A DNA stretch of 64,000 nt from Voacanga thouarsii (lineage: Eukaryota > Streptophyta > Magnoliopsida > Gentianales > Apocynaceae): contig JANUWF010001942.1 in NCBI GenBank assembly GCA_026120185.1, forward strand, positions 3,224,001 through 3,288,000, given 5' to 3'. Shown one piece after another: positions 1 to 12,060 of this stretch. The notes beneath the pieces were generated by a model. It had not been told where the DNA came from, ran no database searches, and saw nothing but the letters and a program-made list of their open reading frames with translations. The number at the start of each line of letters is the position of its first letter. The first letter of the stretch is position 1. The position numbers and the translations under genes are program-made.

Positions 1-551
1 GGGAGTAAAACCTAGCCGGGGTGATCCTTGATCGGTTGATGTTTAGAGGTTGGGTGTAAAACCAAGTATGGTGATCCTCTTATATGATTTTGGTGTTGCC
101 TACCACCATTGAGTTGGGAAAACGGCTTTTAGTGGATGTTTTGAAATCCTTAAGTGAATGCTTAAGGTAATGGATGTAGATTATTTAAGGATCGAACCAC
201 TATAAATCTTTGGGTCCTCTCTCTTGTGCACTTTACTTAGCATTTATGAATGTTTTCAAACTCTTCTTTTGAGTTAAAAGTTATAACCTTCAAACCAGCA
301 ATCAGTGATTGGTTTTAAAGTCTTTTGTGAAGCAGTTGAAAGTTTTATCAACTTATGCTCTGTGAGGCCTTTATTCTTGTGATTCATTGGTAGGTAGTTT
401 CGAAGTTTTGCTTCCTTGCACTTTTGAACTCAACAGAGACTTGTTTTTCAGCACTCAAAACACTCTCAGTTCTTATCAAAAGTATTCAAATAATCTTAAA
501 ATTTTATTTTTGTTTTCCATAAACCTTATTCACCCACTCTAAGATTTATCA
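1..551 (+). repeat. 3' part of the 5' LTR of the Sirevirus-like element
   Basis: Non-coding sequence ends in TTATCA immediately before a primer-binding site, as expected for an LTR 3' end. The LTR start lies outside the window, so its full length and target duplication cannot be read. Confidence 0.65.
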
Positions 552-553
552 AT

Positions 554-565
554 TGGTATCAAAGC
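554..565 (+). other. Primer-binding site (tRNA-iMet type)
   Basis: TGGTATCAAAGC matches the plant initiator-methionine PBS consensus TGGTATCAGAGC with one change. It lies 2 bases after the inferred LTR end and 48 bases before the gag ATG at 614. Confidence 0.8.
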
Positions 566-613
566 TTCGATCTACATTATTCTTGGCTTAGCAACCTTAT
601 AAAAAAGATCCTG

Positions 614-1833
614 ATGGCAAACACCTCATCAATGCCATATAGTGAGGGGTCTTTAACAAATAGACCTTCATTGTTCAATGCAAGCAATTATACATTCTAA
701 CAAAAATTAAACGAAGATCTATGTTTGTTCGATTAACTTTGAGCTATGGAATCTGATCGAGAAAGGACCATTTGTTCCGTCTAAAATTGTTGAAGGTAAA
801 AACAGTGCCGAAATAGAGTGATGAGTATAACAGCTATGATAATGCAAAAATGACACTAAATTTTCAAGCAATGAACATACTATTCTGTGCTCTTGATGCA
901 AATGAATACAACCAAGTGAGTGGTTGTGATTCTGCTCATGATATGTGAAAATTTACCTATGAAATGACTAATCAAGTAAAGGAATCAAAGTTAAGACTAT
1001 TAGTCTGTGATTATGAGCTATTCACTATCAAGCTAGGTGAGAACATAATTGATATGTTTACCAGATTCACAAAAATCTTGAATGGACTGAAGGCATATGG
1101 GAAAATCTATTCCCTCAGTGAGCAAAATAGAAAGTTTACTTAATGCTTTGCTAAAAAGCTGGCAACTAAAAATCTTGTTGTGGAGGAATCCAAGAATTTA
1201 AATAGCTTACCAACTGAAGAGTTGATTGGATCTCCCTTGACCTATGAAATGAAACTTAAAAGGTTTCAAGAGCATGATGATGATGATAGAGGCAAATGAG
1301 GAACAGCTTTAAAAGCAGTTGATGAAGAAGCCTACAGTGGTCAAACTGATAGTAATGATGGGACTGATTTGGATACAGAAGAATTGGCTATGGTTGCCAG
1401 AAAATTCAGAAAAATGTTCAGAAAAGGACACTTCAAAAGGGGTAAGAAGTTTATCAAAAAGAACGGATAAACTTCTTCCTTCAAGCCTCAATGTTATGAG
1501 TGCAAAAACACAGAACACTTTATTACCAACTGTCTAATAGCCAAAGAAAAAGAAGGCAAGCAATTCAAAAAGAAGAAGAAGGAAACAAAGATGCAGAAAA
1601 GAAAATGGATGATTGGAACTTGGGATTAAAATGATTCTAAATCTGAAAGAAATGGAGAATTTGAAAATGAAACAACCAATACATACTTTATATTAATGGA
1701 GGATAAGGTAAATCCCACCCTATCAAACTCTATGTCTGAATTGCATGATTCTACCAGCGATAATTATGATGATCCAAATGAGCTTCTCATTGATATATTC
1801 CATGAACTCAAAAAGCTATCTAGAAGAAACAAG
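614..1833 (+). pseudogene. gag (5' part) of the Sirevirus-like element
   Basis: Gag would form the nucleocapsid of the retrotransposon particle. The ATG at 614 opens about 28 codons before a TAA; further on, the reading resumes in pieces. The stretch at 960-1290 has the typical copia-gag pattern (VKESKLRLL, a central DMFTRF, ELIGSPLTYE). A CCHC zinc knuckle CX2CX4HX4C (residues CYECKNTEHFITNC) lies near 1494-1535. Several in-frame stops and at least one frameshift break it. A solo LTR interrupts it at 1834 and gag resumes at 3507. Frames were followed by eye, so exact breakpoints are approximate. Confidence 0.8.
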
Positions 1834-3501
1834 TATTGGGATTTCATCATCCTTATAAAATAAAAACGCAGCGGAAATAACTATGAAATCCATGCCCAAG
1901 GATCATGTGTTTGTAATTAAAACAAGAATAGAGGAAGGAAACGGAGATTACCTTCTACGGCAGAAAACAAAAACTTTTCTTGCGCCAACTCCTCTGCTTC
2001 GATCATCCACATTGTGCCACTACAATCCAAGAGTAAGATTGTCTCTAGCAGTAATCCACACAAGGTTGAATCGCTCACAAGCCCACTCAAATCTATGCTA
2101 GTTGAAGAAAAGGGGCTAAGGTTAATTGGAAAAGAAAAGGATGAAGAAGAAGAGAAGAAGCGTCTGCCTCTCAATCTCTGTTTTCCAAAAACATATTCAC
2201 AAGGGAACAAATTCCCTTATTTATAGTTTTAGGATTTGTCTTAATTGCAATTAGGTCCTCCAAGATCCAATGTCTACATCTAGGCCCTTAAAGTTTATAT
2301 AATTGCAACCAAGGCCCATAAATTATAACAAACTTATAATTCACCTATAAATATATTTTCTTTTCTTAATTAACCCCACAATATTATCAAATAATATATA
2401 TTGAGCATTTAAACCTTTATTATGTGTGACCCATTAGGTTTCCCGGTCTTATTGGTAGCATAATATGAATTAATTTTAATAACTTTAGAATTAATAATCC
2501 TAAATAAAATATAGGATTAATTTATTAATTCTATAATTAATAAATTTATATTTAGCATATCAAGAGCGACATCTAGCAATGATTCTTGATCACCCAAAAG
2601 TCCAGAAAATCAAGTGGTTTGACATGAACCTTTCAATAGCAAATAACCAGTGCAATAAACTCCTTTCACCATACTATATCTTATTCGGTCTAGAGTATGG
2701 AATTAGTGCCAACTCCATCCAGAATATTATTAATTTTGGCCCGAATATTTTAGTACTTGTTCAAGAAATCCATTACTTGATATGTGTATCAAATTTGGAA
2801 CTATTTCCAATACATAGTCGCCTTGGCCAAGGACTTCATAAGTAATGATTTCTACAAGTGGCCCTAAGATATACTCTCCTACTATTGAGAGTGGTGAATC
2901 CTTTATTGACCCTCTCAACTATTTTCATTTACTTTACATTGTACCCAACATCCATCCCATAGGCGGTCTTTGTAAGACTCCAAAGATTAGAATCAAAGTA
3001 CAATACTCGATAAACAAAATACCTTGGAGATCTCAAGTCTAAGGATACTTTCACACTTGCTATAATAAGATTTTATTACTAACACTCAATAGCTTATCCA
3101 AGTGATTATTTCATAGCTAGGTCATCCAATGAACTTATCCATATAACAAGCATCCATATATTAATCCTAAGTATCACAATACTCATAGGTATGAGAACCA
3201 CCGTTTAATCCAATCAAGGGATATAACATGTGCTAGTCTTAGTGTATTAATAATGTCCCATCTCATTAATACTATAACTAGGAATTATTTAAGAACAAAC
3301 ACTACATAGTGTAGTAGGAATCTCATATCATGATCTCTATCATGATTTTTTTAATACTGTGTTATACTAAGGACTTTATCAAACAATTTATACACATATA
3401 TAGATATAACAATCAAATTGAAAGATCAAGAATGCCTCTTTTATTAATTATTAAGTAATATACATAGTACAAGCGATTACCTCTAGGGTACAACACTAAC
3501 A
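1834..3501 (-). mobile_element. Solo LTR of a Ty1/copia family (same family as 18731-20380 and 26134-27782)
   Basis: This 1668-bp block aligns along its length with the two LTRs of the minus-strand copia element at 18731-27782. It is flanked by the 5-bp duplication ACAAG (1829-1833 and 3502-3506). Its outer bases are TATTGG..CTAACA, where the related LTR has TGTTGG, so the terminal TG has decayed to TA. No internal region is present, so it arose by LTR-LTR recombination after inserting into gag. Small ORFs inside it recur in the sister copies but look like chance frames. Confidence 0.9.
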
Positions 3502-3506
3502 ACAAG

Positions 3507-4260
3507 GAAATGAAAATGAAGGTCGATTCCTTATTAGATGAAAATGACAAGCTATTAAGTGAGAACAAAGCTTTTCATGATTCCATTTGTTGTCTTAATG
3601 TTGAAAAGGAAGTTATCTCTACTTCTTTAGACTGTTTAACACTTGAAAACAAATGCTTATGTGATAAAGCCTCTTCTCTTGAATTTTTGCTCAATGATTT
3701 TGAAAACATAAGAAAGAGAGTTAATGATCTCACTATATATATAGAGAAGTTCACAAATGGCCAAGATAACTTAAATAGAATGCTTGGTATGCAACTTGCT
3801 GCTAGAAATAGATATGGTCTCAGTTACAAACATGATAACAAAGTTGGAAATAAAAAATTCTCTGTCATGAAAGCTAGTTCCTTAAATGCAAGTCATATAT
3901 GTTGTACTTACTGTGGTAAACTTAGACACAATGCATCTAAATATCATGTTAGGAAAGGAATTGAACCAGGTTTGAAAACTACTTGGAGAGTTAAAAGAAT
4001 CATCACTAACCCCCTTGGACCCAAGAAGGCATGGGTACCAAAATCACTTTTCCATCTCACGAATAGGTACATCAACTACAAAAATTGAGCTCCACAAATT
4101 GGTTTTTAGATAGTGGATACTCAAGATAAATGACTGGAAATGCCAGACTGTTGAAAAACATTCAAGTCATAAATAATGGATTTGTCAGATTTGAAGACAA
4201 GAAGAAGGGAAAAATACTTAGAATAGGTAAGATTGGTAAGTGATTCTCTACTATTATCAA
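3507..4260 (+). pseudogene. gag C-terminus and aspartic protease of the Sirevirus-like element
   Basis: An open frame at 3510-4088 encodes a Leu/Glu/Asn-rich probable coiled coil (about residues 1-85), then a knuckle CTYCGKLRHNASKY (about residues 133-146) whose last cysteine is Tyr, a single G-to-A change away. It ends with GPKKAWVPK, a segment common before protease in SIRE-type elements. After a stop at 4086 the protease follows with WFLDSG (catalytic Asp in DSG at 4109-4117). A further TAA lies a few codons on. The 5' half of this gag lies beyond the solo LTR, so the protein is split by an insertion as well as by stops. Confidence 0.75.
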
Positions 4261-5405
4261 ACAAGTGTTGCTAATTGATGAATTAAAGTACAATCTGCTT
4301 AGCATCAGCCTATTATATGATAATGGCTGCAAAGTTATTTTTAAAAATGATTCTTACACTATTATGGATAGCTCTAGTAACGAGACAATTTTTGTTACTA
4401 ACCGTGTTGGAAATGTGTATGTGTTTTATCTTGATTCTCTTACGACTCATGATATTAGATGCCTCTCCATGAATGATGATGATGGCTACCTTTGGTAGGC
4501 TATGTATCTATTGATTTGCTAGATAAATTATCCTCAAAAGAGCTTATTAGAGGACTACCTAAAATGGGATTTGATAAAACCGAGTGTGTGATGCTTTCCA
4601 ATTTGGAAAATAAATCAAAACCTCTTTTAAACCCAAGAAAATGATTTCAATATCAAAACCTCTTGAACTTATACATATGGATTTGTTTGGACCAATAAGG
4701 ACCACTAGTCTTGGTGGTAAGAGGTATGCTCATGTACATGTAGGATGACTTTTCAAGATATGCTTTGGCTTTATTTCTTGCACAAAAAGATGAGGTTTTC
4801 TCTGAATTTTCAAAGTTGCTCAAACGTGTTCAAAATTCCCTTGGGTGTAAATTGTTTTCAATTAGAAGTGACAATGGTAGGGAATTTTGCAATCATGACT
4901 TTACAAAATTCTGTGATGAAAGTGGCATTTCACACAATTTTTCAGTAGCAAAAACTCCTCAACAAAATGGTGTGCTTGAGAGGAAAAAATAGAACTTTGC
5001 AAGAGATGGCTAGATCAATGTTTTGTGAAAACTCTCTTTCAAAATACTTTTTGGGCTAAAGCTGTGAATACAACTTGCTATATTATCAACCGTGTTATGC
5101 TGAGGCCCTTTCTAAAAAAAACACCATTTGAACTCATATTTGACAAAGTACCATCTATTTCTTACTTTAAAGTTTTCGACTGCAAATATTTTGTCCTCAA
5201 CACTCGAGATAATCTTGGAAAATTTGATAGCAAATCAGATGAGGCTATATTTCTTGGATACTCTTCCAACAAAAAGATATATAGAGTGTACAATAAAAGA
5301 ACTCTATGTGTGGAAGAATTCATACATATTGTATTTGATGAATCAAATATATATTTTTCTAGAAAAAATAATGATGATGTAACCATAGATGAACATTCAT
5401 GCTAA
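4261..5405 (+). pseudogene. Integrase region of the Sirevirus-like element
   Basis: Integrase would join the cDNA to the genome. The GAG-pre-integrase start appears at 4265-4498 (LLIDELKYNLLSISLL). The core follows in pieces: HMDLFGP near 4675, SDNGREF near 4867-4887 and TPQQNGVLER near 4954-4983, which are the three catalytic D, D and E motifs. A clean frame at 5025-5405 carries the integrase C-terminal part and linker (FWAKAV, FLGYSSNKK). Stops at about 4497, 4744 and 4990 and at least one frameshift separate the pieces. Confidence 0.85.
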
Positions 5406-5559
5406 AGAAGAGGAATTCGAAGAATAACAAGCTGAAGAAAACAAATAAAGAATTGAAGAGCACACTGATCAAGACTTACTAAAAAATTGGAAGTACAAAA
5501 TTGGACATCCAAAAGAGTAGATTATTGGTGACCCCAGCTGTGGAGTCAAAACTAGACTG

Positions 5560-6210
5560 TATTTATTGAAAATTTTTCTTTACTTTTGAACATTGAACCT
5601 GATTATGTTGATGTGGCTTTGTGTGATGATTTTTGGATTCTGGCAATGCAAGAAGAATTGAATCAATTTGAAAAAAATCAAGTTTGGAAGCTTATTCGTA
5701 GACCACTAGATTATCCCATGATTGGTACCATGTGAGTTTTCAAAAACAAACTTGACAAGAATGGTGTTGTTATTAGAAGTAAAGCTAGATTAGTTGCCTA
5801 GGATTCAATCAAGAAAAGGGCATTGATTATGATGAGACCTTTATTCCCATTGCTCGATTAGAGTCAATAAGAATGCTACTTGCTTTTGCATCTTTTAAAG
5901 GTTTTATGCTCTATCAAATGGATGTTAAAAGTGCATTTTTAAATGGTTTTATTGATGAGGAAGTATATGTAGAGCAACCCCTTGGTTTTATTCATTAACA
6001 TTTTGCAAATCATGTCTTTAAACTTTCTAAAGCTTTTTACAGTTTGAAACAAGCTCCACGAGCATGGTATGGCGTAGTGGTTTTTTTCTTTCAAAAGGTT
6101 TGTTTAAGAGGCTTAATTGACACTACATTATTTATTAAATCTGAAAATTCTGAAGACATCTTAATTGTTCAAATATATGTGGACGATATTATTTTTTGAG
6201 CTACTAATGA
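5560..6210 (+). pseudogene. Reverse transcriptase region of the Sirevirus-like element
   Basis: Typical copia RT blocks are readable: DDFWILAMQEELNQFEKNQVW near 5620-5690, QMDVKSAFLNG near 5918-5950, and the catalytic YVDD at 6176-6187, followed directly by IIF and then a TGA. Several frame changes (for example near 5800) and stops break it, so no active polymerase can be made. It continues the order integrase-RT-RNase H. Confidence 0.85.
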
Positions 6211-7123
6211 TTCTTTATGCAGAAATTTACCAAGACTATGCTGCAAGAATTTGAGATGAGTGTTATAGGGAAACTTAATTTCTTCCTCAGATTAAAAACC
6301 AAGCAAACCAAAGATAGGATCTTCTTAAATCAAGCTAAGTATGCCAAGGAACTGCTCAAAAGGTTTGGAATGAATGAAGCTAAAGAAATTGGTACATTTA
6401 TGAGCACATCATTAAAGTTTGACAAAGATGAAAAAGGTAAGAAAGTGGATGAATCAAAGTATAGAGGTATGATTGGAAGTCTTTTTTATCTCACAGCCAA
6501 TCGATCAGACATTATGTTCTTGGTGTGCTTTTGTGAAAGATTTCAATCATGTCCTATAGAATCCCACCTATGTGTTGTAAAACATATCCTTATATACTTG
6601 GTTGGAATATATGATTATGGTCTATGGTATCCACGAACTAACTCATTTGATCTTATAGGATACACGGATACTGACTATGCTGATTGCAAAGTTGAGAAAA
6701 AAAAGTACCAGTGGACACTGTCAGTTTCTTGGATACATTCTTATCTCTTGGTACAGCAAGAAGCAAGCCCGCTTCTCACTCTTAACAACTAAAGTAGAAT
6801 ACATAGTAGCAGGAAGTTGTTCTGCACAAATTTTATGGATGAAAATATTTTAGTTGATTTTTGCCTTAATTTTGATTGCGTGCCTATTTTATGTGACAAT
6901 ACCAGTGCTATCAATCTAACAAAAAAATCCTATTCAGTATTCTAGAACTAAGTGCATTGAAATTAAGCATCATTTTATTAGAAATCATGTGCTTAAGGGT
7001 GATGTTTGTGTGGAATACATTCCAACCGATGATTAGCTTGCAGATATATTCACTAAAACTCTAGTTGAAGATTGATTTAATCATCTAAGAAGAGAATTGG
7101 GAATTACAAAATTAAGTGGCTAA
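6211..7123 (+). pseudogene. RT C-terminus and RNase H of the Sirevirus-like element
   Basis: A frame at 6217-6792 covers the end of RT (LNFFLRLKTKQ, YRGMIGSLFYLT) and the start of RNase H (GYTDTDYADC). RNase H continues in another frame after 6790 (KVEYIVAGSC) to a stop at 7121-7123 after KLSG, a usual pol C-terminus in this lineage. The frameshift near 6790 and stops near 6850 and 7036 inactivate it. The following 320 bases (7124-7444) hold no frame, only a T-run near 7328-7340. Confidence 0.85.
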
Positions 7124-7444
7124 TGACTCTACTAGAGTAAAACTGTTCATTCTTACAGGGTTTTGACAATTGCTAATTTTGGATGGACATTCTGGATGAG
7201 ATAAATCCGAAACCACCCTTCTCCAAAATCATTTTTTTAAGCCAAAGTGTGTTTGTCAAAATCAGGTGGACATTTTGGATTGAGCCTCAAGTCTAAAATG
7301 GCAGCTTCTCATAAGTCGCGTGTGAAATTTTTTTTTTTTTAATTTAGTTGAGAAATATATGCGTCCAGATTTTCTTTTTGAAATTCAAACTATTCACGCC
7401 TTTCAAAAAATTGCTTTTCAAATCCTACAAAAATCTACCTTTTA

Positions 7445-7948
7445 GTGTCCTTAAGTGTGCTTATCTTCCCAATCTACCTAGGAAATCCCAAAAGAAGCTT
7501 TTACAAAACCGCCATTGACCTCTCTCTCTTACCGAGAATTTCCATTCTCTTTGAAAAATCAGAAAGCCCACACATTTACCTCACGACTGCTATTGCAAAA
7601 CTTCCGAAATCTAGCAAGGGAACTGAACCCAAATCAAAGAAGACCAAGAAAACTAAGGCAACGGTAGGAAAGAAAGATGTTGCGGCTACTCAATCTACTG
7701 CAAAGAAGAAAGGAAAGGAAATCATTATTGAAGAACCAATTTCCCAAACTGACTCATTAGAACAAATTCCTGAAGACGAAAGCTCCGAATGCCGGTACCT
7801 CGATTCCTTGATTCCTAATGCTAGTTTGAATATAATGATTGGGTATCTAGAAATAGAGTTGTGATTGTTGGATATCATGTTGCCTCTGAGTCTTTCTTAA
7901 ACTATTCAACTGTTCTTAGTAAGTTTGAGTCTCTTGGGTGGGGTGTCT
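7445..7948 (+). pseudogene. Third ORF (env-like position) of the Sirevirus-like element
   Basis: After pol lies an extra reading frame of 139 codons with a Lys-rich middle (KSKKTKKTKATVGKKD, about residues 63-78) and an acidic tail. A frame change near 7850 joins it to a conserved-looking segment (VGYHVASESFLNYSTVL, then FESLGWG). Position and composition fit the additional ORF some Sireviruses carry after pol, called env-like; whether any such protein acts as an envelope is not established. I see no clear signal peptide or membrane segment. At 7949 a minus-strand LTR begins and the ORF is lost. Confidence 0.45.
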
Positions 7949-10074
7949 TGTTACACCCTGCAACTCACGTACCCAAAAAAGGCGGAGATGTTGCCCCATC
8001 CAGTGGACCAAAGGTCTTTATAACAAGGTATAAAATGGAAAAGATAAATAAAATAAATGAAATAAAGTTATTACAACTGAATACAAAACTTATACAAGTC
8101 TAATAACCTAAAACAAACTATTATCTCTCAAAAGAAATACAAAGCAAAATAAAATAAACTTCAATCTCTAGTTCATCCAACCAGCTCAATAAAAGCTCTC
8201 CCCTGAAATCATGATATAAAACGGTGTGAGATTGGCATCTCAATAAGTCTTGTATGTGAAAATGACACTTTAAATATTTCGTGTACGCAAGTTTATCAAA
8301 AACCACACAATATACTTGCAAGTCAATTTTCATCAATAAAACATTACTGAGTAGAACAATAAATAATATATCCAAAACAAATCTTAGAGGGTCATCCACT
8401 CATCAATACAATAGATTCATAAAGGGATAGAAATGATCTATTTATAATATTATAGTTCATATCATGATTACCATCATGGTAGCTCCCAGTGTAACCGTTC
8501 AACACTGGACAGTGGGTGATCTGCCCACTAGGGAGAGATACTCTTCCATCTCTACACCCAACACACCGGTTGTCCAACCCAAAAAATAACAGTCCTCATG
8601 GACCAACATGCTAGCTCGGATTGGCCTAACTAAATAGTACTATCATCTCTTTAAGTAGAGCTCATCTTCTGGAGGTAGCCTTCTACCAGCAAACTCAGTC
8701 TAACTCTCCAAGACAAGTACCACTAGCCTACCCCAGCTGAGTACTCAATGCTCACCATTAGGTGCAGAATCATTTTCCTTTTTCACAAACTTTAAATACC
8801 TTGTCTTTGCAAAACATAGTTTTCACATCAAGCTTGTCAAAACGTTTTAGTCATAAAAGAAAGAAACCGTTTTCAATTAAAAGTGGTGATTTGACAAAAT
8901 CATTTTGAGATCAAAGTAGCCACGTTCTCAATCCAAGTTTCACAATTCAACAATAACATTTCATCATCGTTTCAATCATTATGTCAATCATCATGTCAAC
9001 ATCATTGTACAAAAGACTTGCAAACATGTACGATTTAGCAAAATAGTTATATAGGGACTTACTTGAATAATCCAAATAATCAAAACCAAAGCTAATGTTT
9101 GCCCGCACTTCAAATTTCTTCCGTATCTAGAATAAATAATTCTATAATTAGAATCCAAATATTATATTCACCATCATTTCATACAACATGAATCCCCATG
9201 GTCTTGCTAATCACCTACTATTTTGGACCAACACGCTAGCTCGGACGACCTGACTAAATAGTATTATCATCTCTTTAAGCAGAGCACATCTTTTGGAGGT
9301 GACCTCCTCCCAAAAGACTCACTCTAAATCTTCAAGACTAGTACCACCAGTCTACTCCCACTAAGTACTCAACGCTCACCATTAGGTGTAGAATCATATC
9401 CCTTTTTCACAAACTCTGATTACCTTGGCTTTGCAAAATGTGGTTTTCACATTAAGCTTTTCAAAATGTTTTAATCATAACGGACAGAAAATTGTTTTCA
9501 GCTAGAAGTTGAGATTTGGCAAAACTATTTAGAGATTAAAATAACCATGTTCTCAATCCAAGTATCACAATTCAACAATAACATTTCTTCATCATCTCAA
9601 CGTTTATTTCAATCACCATGTCAACATCACTTTAATCATCATTTCAACATCATTGTACAAAAAACTTGCAAACATGTATGATTTAGAAAAATAGTTATGT
9701 AGAGACTTACTTGAATAATCCAAAGAATCAAATAAAATCCAATGCTTGCTCGCACTTCAATTTTTTTTCCTTATCTAGAATCAATGATTCTGTAATTAGA
9801 ATTCAAATATTATAGCCACTATCATTTCATGCAACATGAATCCCTATGATCCCATTATTTATATCATCCATGGCATCTAAATAGATCAATTCTTTAAATC
9901 ACATCTATAACTTTCCCTTGTCATGCTACTTCATCATTAAGCATGCATATACTCAAATCAAATCATCAAGATGATAACTCCAGTATTCTACTATCATTAA
10001 ATCCACATAATAACCCCATTTGATTTAAAAGAACTCATCTTTAACCAACATGCAATAGATCTACATCATAGTAA
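7949..10074 (-). repeat. Family-G gypsy-type LTR, piece 1 of 3 (holds the LTR 3' end)
   Basis: It starts TGTTACACCC and its first 70 bases match the reverse complement of the 3' end of the LTR at 29677-32847. The LTR continues at 16892-18730 and ends at 27783-27844, interrupted by two copia elements; total LTR length without inserts is about 4.0 kb. The 5 bases before it (TGTCT) and after its far end (TGACT) match at 4 of 5, so it may be a solo LTR, although the flanking sequences belong to different elements. Confidence 0.75.
8600..9850. repeat. Tandem duplication inside the family-G LTR (about 625-bp unit, two copies)
   Basis: Units at about 8600-9205 and 9225-9850 share long stretches in the same order, for example GCTAGCTCGGA at 8609 and GCTAGCTCGGAC at 9234, the CAACATTTC/ATCATT-rich middle, and the segment ending AACATGAATCCC. 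They have diverged visibly, so the duplication is old. Each unit carries the conserved core also seen at 32015-32160 and 59660-59800. Confidence 0.8.
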
Positions 10075-12060
10075 TGAAGGATTAGAAAAATAACAGAGCA
10101 TGCATACAGGTGATAAAAATGGAGGAAATAAAATCATAACAGAGCATGGCAGTAGTATGGAGGGATTTAAACCATACCTCTTGGTGCCTTAAACCTTGAA
10201 GATTGTAGGAGAGTTGATTGAAGCACAAGAACAGCCTTCCTCCACCCGTGAGATCAAGCTTCCCGTACTGGTTGCCTATCTCTTCTTCTCCTCTGGTGCA
10301 ATCAATGCCTGGCTTTTCAGCTCTCAGAATATGACCCAGCCTAATCTCAGTTGGTGATCACAGAATTGGGATGAGAAAAGCCACAGACTCCCAGATTTTT
10401 CACCCTTTCACGGTTGCCTTCCTACTGGTTTCTTATGTTAAGAAAACAAAAACCAAAAGCCAGTAAGAGAAAAGGCACGAAAGACAGAGAGCCAAGAGTC
10501 TAAGAAATTTTTATTATTATTTTTTTATTTTATTTTTCCACACAGAAAGCCAAGAGTCATGAAACCAAAAATAATTATTTTGATAAAAATAATATTCACG
10601 GGATTTAATATTTCAAATACCCGAATATTATTAACAAAATAAATTTTGGTTTCTCCCTAAACTCTTCTGAACTATGTCCAAAAAAATCCTATGATCCAGA
10701 CTATTGGGCTAAAATAATATTTATTATTTATTTTGGACCCGAAAAGTCCAAAATAATAAACATCAATTATTTTTCTTGAGATTAAATAAATAACCCAATA
10801 AATAATTAATGTGCCTAAATGAACCAAAAAATAATTAAACTTTAATTATTTATTTCTTAGGCTTAATTAAATGAATAACCTAATAAATAATTAAGTATTA
10901 ATTATTTTCCTCGGGTTTAAATCTCGGTTAATTTTCTAATTATTCAAACTAGATCTCGGCCCTGAATAATTAATTAACCAATTAAACTAGATAATAAAAT
11001 TCTCTCAATTTATTTTATTCCAGTCCAATAATAAATTAGACTTCTTGAATGAAATAAACCCTCTCAACTGAGATCAATTTCTCAACCCAAAAATTAATTA
11101 GGACTTACGGGCTATTCCGAGGACAAAAAAGACACATCGCCTTAGCTACTAAAATGACTAAAATACCCTTACTATATAAATAGCTGTATTTTGTATTTTA
11201 AATATTTTTTAATATCACCATAAGAAAATATTGACCCCAAGGACAATGCTGCATTAGCAAAGTCTTTGACCTATAGGTGAAATGACTAAAATACCCCTCT
11301 ACACATTGCCGTACATTTTGAAAGGAAGAAATGTACTAACACCCCTCTAAAAGACATTTACCATCATTAAGCTTCTAGTCCAATGATCCACGACTTCCTA
11401 GAGTATTTCCGCTTTCCAAGGGAGCTACCCTAAAGCAAACATCCAAGTCATGTTTCACAGGGCCTTGGACATTTATATCATTCAGACAACCACAAGGGGT
11501 GACATAGTGTAGAAACTATCTTGTACAAGTATGTCTTAACTAACTAGTTACACATACCCAACATGCAAGTATATTGGCCCTACGATAGAACCTCAACTAT
11601 AGCATATCAAAGTATATGCTTCCAACTTCGTCAGACCACCAACTCATACTCAAGTCATAGAGTACTAATCCACGTTGTAGCGGTAGTAGTCTAGGTTTCT
11701 ACCATATAGTACTTTTAGAAACCACTACTACAGGTTCTGTTCTACGTATTCGAAATACCCTTATGTCATGAAGTGAGTGGACTACTCACTGGCTAAAGAT
11801 AAGCCATTTCCCATTTGGAATTCATAATATAATATCCTAAACATGATGAGATTCTCATTCTTATCAATCGATTAAGAACAAATGTTTACGTGTTAAGTAA
11901 CCTGTGATCCATACCTTACTGTAAAAGGCCTCTATTCACATGGATCACTTACTTAAACACAATGGATCTTTTCCAAATGAAATTGTGCACAAACAAAAAG
12001 TAAATTCACAAACAATTTCTGAAATAAATTATTTTATTAAAACATTTGATTTTTGTATAT
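10075..12060 (-). repeat. 3' LTR of element D (U3 start deleted)
   Basis: It begins TGAAGGATT and aligns from end to end with 14883-16855, with scattered substitutions and small indels. The last about 30 bases of the partner LTR (CCTAGTCTAACAGGG..TTCCCA) are missing here, replaced by protease coding sequence. Confidence 0.85.

Larger units (their letters stand above)
1..7948 (+). mobile_element. Sirevirus-like Ty1/copia retrotransposon, degenerate, 3' end missing or interrupted
   Basis: The order LTR end, tRNA-iMet-type PBS, gag, protease, integrase, RT, RNase H is that of Ty1/copia. A long gag with a coiled-coil tail, a second CCHC-like knuckle just before protease and a third ORF after RNase H point to the Sirevirus (SIRE/Maximus) lineage; the lineage call is inference. 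Every domain carries stops and frameshifts, so the copy is dead. A minus-strand solo LTR sits in gag (1834-3501). The expected 3' LTR is not seen: at 7949 the third ORF runs into a minus-strand gypsy-type LTR. The element begins before the window. Confidence 0.85.

Noticed and set aside
2579..3042. Open frames of 60-90 codons, also seen at 27128-27310
   Set aside because: They lie within copies of one copia LTR, and the frames are not kept in all copies.
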